A stretch of DNA of 5,232 bases from an uncultured Ancrocorticia sp. (lineage in GTDB: Bacteria > Actinomycetota > Actinomycetes > Actinomycetales > Actinomycetaceae), in the NCBI GenBank assembly GCA_905373325.1, contig CAJPTB010000159.1, forward strand, positions 1 through 5,232, read 5' to 3'. Shown here piece after piece: positions 1-5,232 of this stretch; position 1 is the first letter of the stretch, and every line of letters begins with the position of its first letter. The position numbers were made by a program, and so were the translations under genes. A model generated the notes under the pieces. The model saw nothing but the letters and a program-made list of their open reading frames with translations, made no database searches and had not been told where the DNA came from.

Positions 1-187
1 GGCCCTTTTGCAGCAGGGCGTCTCGCAGCATCCCCCCGCCCAAAGCCACCATGACGGCGAGCGCCACGAAGCCGACGAGGTCGAAACGCTCTTCGCGCGC
101 GACCATTCCGCCGAGCACTCCGGCCAAGACCACTCCGAAGACGTCGAAGAAAGTAAAAGCGTGTGTGAAGATCTGCGCGACAGTCAC
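1..187 (-). CDS. TRIC/UPF0126-family membrane channel, N-terminal part (cut by window edge)
   Basis: This is the first 62 codons of an integral membrane protein whose remainder lies beyond the left edge. A hydrophobic segment at about residues 10-30 is followed by a short charged turn (REER, 31-34), the sequence FDLVGF, a second hydrophobic segment (about 37-53) and the motif GGGMLRD at 50-56. The turn, FDxxGF and GGGxxRD are the hallmark of the UPF0126 family (Gly_transporter domain; prokaryotic trimeric intracellular cation channels, E. coli YadS/YicG), which have two three-helix repeats in about 200-230 residues. Known members conduct monovalent cations; some have been linked to glycine uptake. 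The start is GTG at 187, because an in-frame TAG lies five codons upstream and no other start codon intervenes; a weak GGGCGGG stretch precedes it. It follows the YtxH-like gene by 20 bases on the same strand, so the two are probably one transcript. Family assignment is fairly secure; the substrate is not known. Confidence 0.85.
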   Translation of the reverse strand, partial: MTVAQIFTHAFTFFDVFGVVLAGVLGGMVAREERFDLVGFVALAVMVALGGGMLRDALLQKG

Positions 188-207
188 GTCAGGCCCGCCC
201 TAGAGAC

Positions 208-444
208 TCAGAATTCGACGGCGGCCGCCTCGATTTCGTCGTCGTTCTTCGGCGAGAACTTGGCCTTCGCCGAAGAATAGCCGGCCCCTGCGGCGCCGCG
301 CGCCTTGCCGACCCCGGCCTGAACGGGCTTTGAGTTCCAGACCTTCGAGCTGACCTTGGCGATCTGCTCGTAGCGCTGGCGCCCGGCGCGGGCTCCCAGA
401 ACGTATCCGGCGGCCAATCCAAGCGCCAGAGACTTCACTCCCAT
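208..444 (-). CDS. Small YtxH-like membrane protein, 78 aa
   Basis: A complete 78-residue protein. The N-terminus has one short hydrophobic, glycine/alanine-rich segment (about residues 5-18), followed by GARAGRQRYEQI (17-28). The run GYVLGxRAGRxRYEQI recurs in small actinobacterial proteins usually annotated as YtxH-domain or hypothetical. The rest is a polar, Ala/Lys-rich, probably helical tail ending in an acidic stretch (NDDEIEAAAVEF), so the likely form is a membrane-anchored protein with a cytoplasmic tail. Biochemical function is unknown for this group; a stress or envelope role is sometimes assumed by analogy with YtxH. The start at 444 is chosen because AGGAG lies 5 bases upstream. 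An upstream in-frame ATG at 546 would add 34 residues spanning the promoter region and has no such site. The stop is TGA at 208-210, 20 bases before the TRIC-like gene. The 3' part of the gene carries a perfect 11-bp inverted repeat (245-277). Confidence 0.85.
   Translation of the reverse strand: MGVKSLALGLAAGYVLGARAGRQRYEQIAKVSSKVWNSKPVQAGVGKARGAAGAGYSSAKAKFSPKNDDEIEAAAVEF
245..277. repeat. Perfect 11-bp inverted repeat inside the YtxH-like gene
   Basis: The left arm TTCTTCGGCGA (245-255) and right arm TCGCCGAAGAA (267-277) are exact reverse complements separated by 11 bases. In the minus-strand mRNA this would form an 11-bp stem about 35 bases before the stop codon of the YtxH-like gene and about 58 bases before the TRIC-like start. 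It lies within codons for the lysine/serine-rich tail, so it may be a by-product of codon choice. There is no U-tract, so it does not look like a classical intrinsic terminator. Confidence 0.6.
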
Positions 445-449
445 AATCA

Positions 450-454
450 CTCCT
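450..454 (-). promoter_or_regulatory. Ribosome binding site for the YtxH-like gene
   Basis: AGGAG on the minus strand lies 5 bases before the ATG at 444. It decides the start in favour of the 78-residue form over the upstream in-frame ATGs at 477 and 546. Confidence 0.75.
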
Positions 455-470
455 AACTGTGCGTGTTGGT

Positions 471-499
471 TCAGCATCGATTTTATCTGTCGATGCCGA
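471..499. promoter_or_regulatory. Dyad symmetry in the divergent intergenic region, candidate operator
   Basis: The arms TCAGCATCGA (471-480) and TCGATGCCGA (490-499) are inverted repeats matching at 9 of 10 positions, with a perfect 7-bp core GCATCGA / TCGATGC and a 9-base A/T-rich spacer. The centre-to-centre spacing of the half-sites is about 19 bases, roughly two helical turns, as expected for a dimeric repressor. The candidate -10 of the minus-strand genes lies in the middle, so a bound protein would block it. No regulator gene is in the window. The rest of the 445-578 region holds the two ribosome binding sites and a weak possible plus-strand -10 (TAGACT, 557-562), with no good -35. Confidence 0.4.
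480..485 (-). promoter_or_regulatory. Candidate -10 element for the minus-strand gene pair
   Basis: TAAAAT on the minus strand matches the TATAAT consensus at 5 of 6 positions and ends 35 bases before the ATG at 444, which would give a leader of roughly 30 bases. The matching -35 position is poor (GAACTT at a 17-base spacing), which is common in actinobacteria. It is embedded in the dyad at 471-499. Predicted from sequence only. Confidence 0.4.
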
Positions 500-568
500 T
501 CAAAGTTCAGAAGAGCCGCGCCCCCGTCAAATATGGCCGAAGCCACACCTTATGGCTAGACTACTGCC

Positions 569-574
569 AGGAGG
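569..574 (+). promoter_or_regulatory. Ribosome binding site for the SRPBCC-like gene
   Basis: A full AGGAGG lies 4 bases before the ATG at 579. It favours this start over the in-frame ATGs at 459 and 552, which have no comparable site; the one at 459 would also place coding sequence over the divergent promoter region. Confidence 0.75.
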
Positions 575-578
575 AACG

Positions 579-1148
579 ATGAGCGGAACAACGACGTCGG
601 CACACAGTCCTGCGATCAGCGACGATCGCCTGAAAGCTGCCACCGGGCGGTCGCGCCAGCGATGGTTCGCGCTTCTCGACAAGGCCGGGGCCGAGAGCTG
701 GGACCGACGGCGCATCGCGCGCTGGCTGGGCGTCAAGCACGAGGTCGACGCCTGGTGGGCTCAGTCGCTCACGATCGACTACGAACGCGCCCGGGGGCTT
801 CGCCAGGGCAGGACCCGCAAGGGCCCCCTGCGCACTAGCGCGTGGAAGACGATTCGGCGCCCGGCACAGGCCGTGTGGCCGTTCCTCGACGACGACGACC
901 TTCGCCGCGACTGGCTCGACTGCGAGTTCGGGGTGCGCGGGCGTACCCCCGGCAGGTCGCTGCGGCTCGAGGCCGCCGACGGCTCGCTCATCACGGTGGG
1001 CGTGCACGAGCTCGAGCCGACGTCATCCGGCGAGAGCCGCACTCAAATCTCCGTGGAGCATTCGGGTTTGCACGACGCCGCCGAGGTCGCCGAGACCAAG
1101 GAGTTCTGGAAGGCCTGCCTGGCCCAGCTCGCCGTGCAATTCGAGTGA
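579..1148 (+). CDS. DUF4287-like / SRPBCC-like two-part protein, 189 aa, function unknown
   Basis: A complete 189-residue soluble protein with no signal peptide or membrane segment. Residues about 16-76 form a compact helical region with ATGRSRQRW (21-29), an RRIARWLGVKHEVDAWWAQ core (44-62) and YERARGLRQ (68-76). The pattern ATGxxxxxW ... IARWL ... WWAQ ... YExARGxR recurs in actinobacterial proteins annotated as DUF4287 or SRPBCC proteins. Residues about 85-187 resemble an SRPBCC/AHSA1-like fold: a Lys/Arg-rich opening, AVWPFLDDDDLRRDWL, then alternating strands (RSLRLEAADGSLITVGV, TQISVEHSGL), and a final helix containing EFWKACLAQLAVQFE. Such folds often bind hydrophobic ligands, but no catalytic residues are evident and no substrate can be named. 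The fold assignment is from recalled patterns, not a search. The start is set by AGGAGG at 569-574. It ends 11 bases before hrpA on the same strand, so co-transcription is likely. Confidence 0.8.
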   Translation: MSGTTTSAHSPAISDDRLKAATGRSRQRWFALLDKAGAESWDRRRIARWLGVKHEVDAWWAQSLTIDYERARGLRQGRTRKGPLRTSAWKTIRRPAQAVWPFLDDDDLRRDWLDCEFGVRGRTPGRSLRLEAADGSLITVGVHELEPTSSGESRTQISVEHSGLHDAAEVAETKEFWKACLAQLAVQFE

Positions 1149-1151
1149 CGC

Positions 1152-1156
1152 GGAGG
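1152..1156 (+). promoter_or_regulatory. Ribosome binding site for hrpA
   Basis: GGAGG lies only 3 bases before the ATG at 1160, closer than usual. The next in-frame ATG at 1178 (residue 7) has GGGAGA 10 bases upstream and is a reasonable alternative. A GTG at 1145 overlapping the previous stop (GTGA) has no Shine-Dalgarno sequence. Confidence 0.55.
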
Positions 1157-1159
1157 CGC

Positions 1160-5232
<4,073 letters not shown>

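Noticed and set aside
8..280. Plus-strand open frame of 90 codons at the left end
   Set aside because: It overlaps two minus-strand genes with recognisable family signatures. Its His/Glu/Ser-rich translation resembles nothing.
459..578. Longer N-terminus for the SRPBCC-like gene, starting at 459 or 552
   Set aside because: There is no Shine-Dalgarno sequence at either ATG, and the 459 extension would cover the divergent promoter and dyad. AGGAGG supports 579.
1149..1159. Possible terminator or promoter between the SRPBCC-like gene and hrpA
   Set aside because: The gap is only 11 bases and contains just the hrpA ribosome binding site.

Overview
The window looks like an ordinary chromosomal segment of a high-GC Gram-positive bacterium (Actinomycetota, possibly Micrococcales). 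This rests on the strong G/C third-position bias, a small membrane protein with the actinobacterial GYVLGARAGRxRYEQI signature, and a long HrpA-type helicase with a DUF3418-like C-terminal half. The genus cannot be fixed from the sequence. There is no sign of a mobile element, CRISPR array, tRNA or rRNA.

Layout. Two minus-strand genes run out of the left edge. The 78-residue YtxH-like membrane protein (444 to 208) is followed after 20 bases by the first 62 codons of a TRIC/UPF0126-type membrane channel (187 to the edge). A 134-base divergent intergenic region (445-578) follows. It holds a near-consensus -10 element for the minus-strand pair, embedded in a clear dyad symmetry (471-499) that could be an operator. 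On the plus strand lies a 189-residue protein (579-1148) with an N-terminal DUF4287-like helical region and a C-terminal region resembling SRPBCC proteins. Eleven bases further on, hrpA (1160 to the right edge) fills the rest of the window with one unbroken reading frame of 1357 codons and has not yet reached its stop.

How the genes fit together. The two plus-strand genes are close enough to be co-transcribed, which would put the SRPBCC-like protein next to an RNA helicase acting in RNA or ribosome metabolism; a functional link is inference only. The minus-strand pair are both small membrane proteins and probably share the promoter inside the dyad.

I see no convincing novel system. The points most worth a second look are the dyad over the divergent promoter, a perfect 11-bp inverted repeat inside the YtxH-like gene, and the unusually decorated HrpA, with a basic N-terminal tail and two low-complexity insertions.
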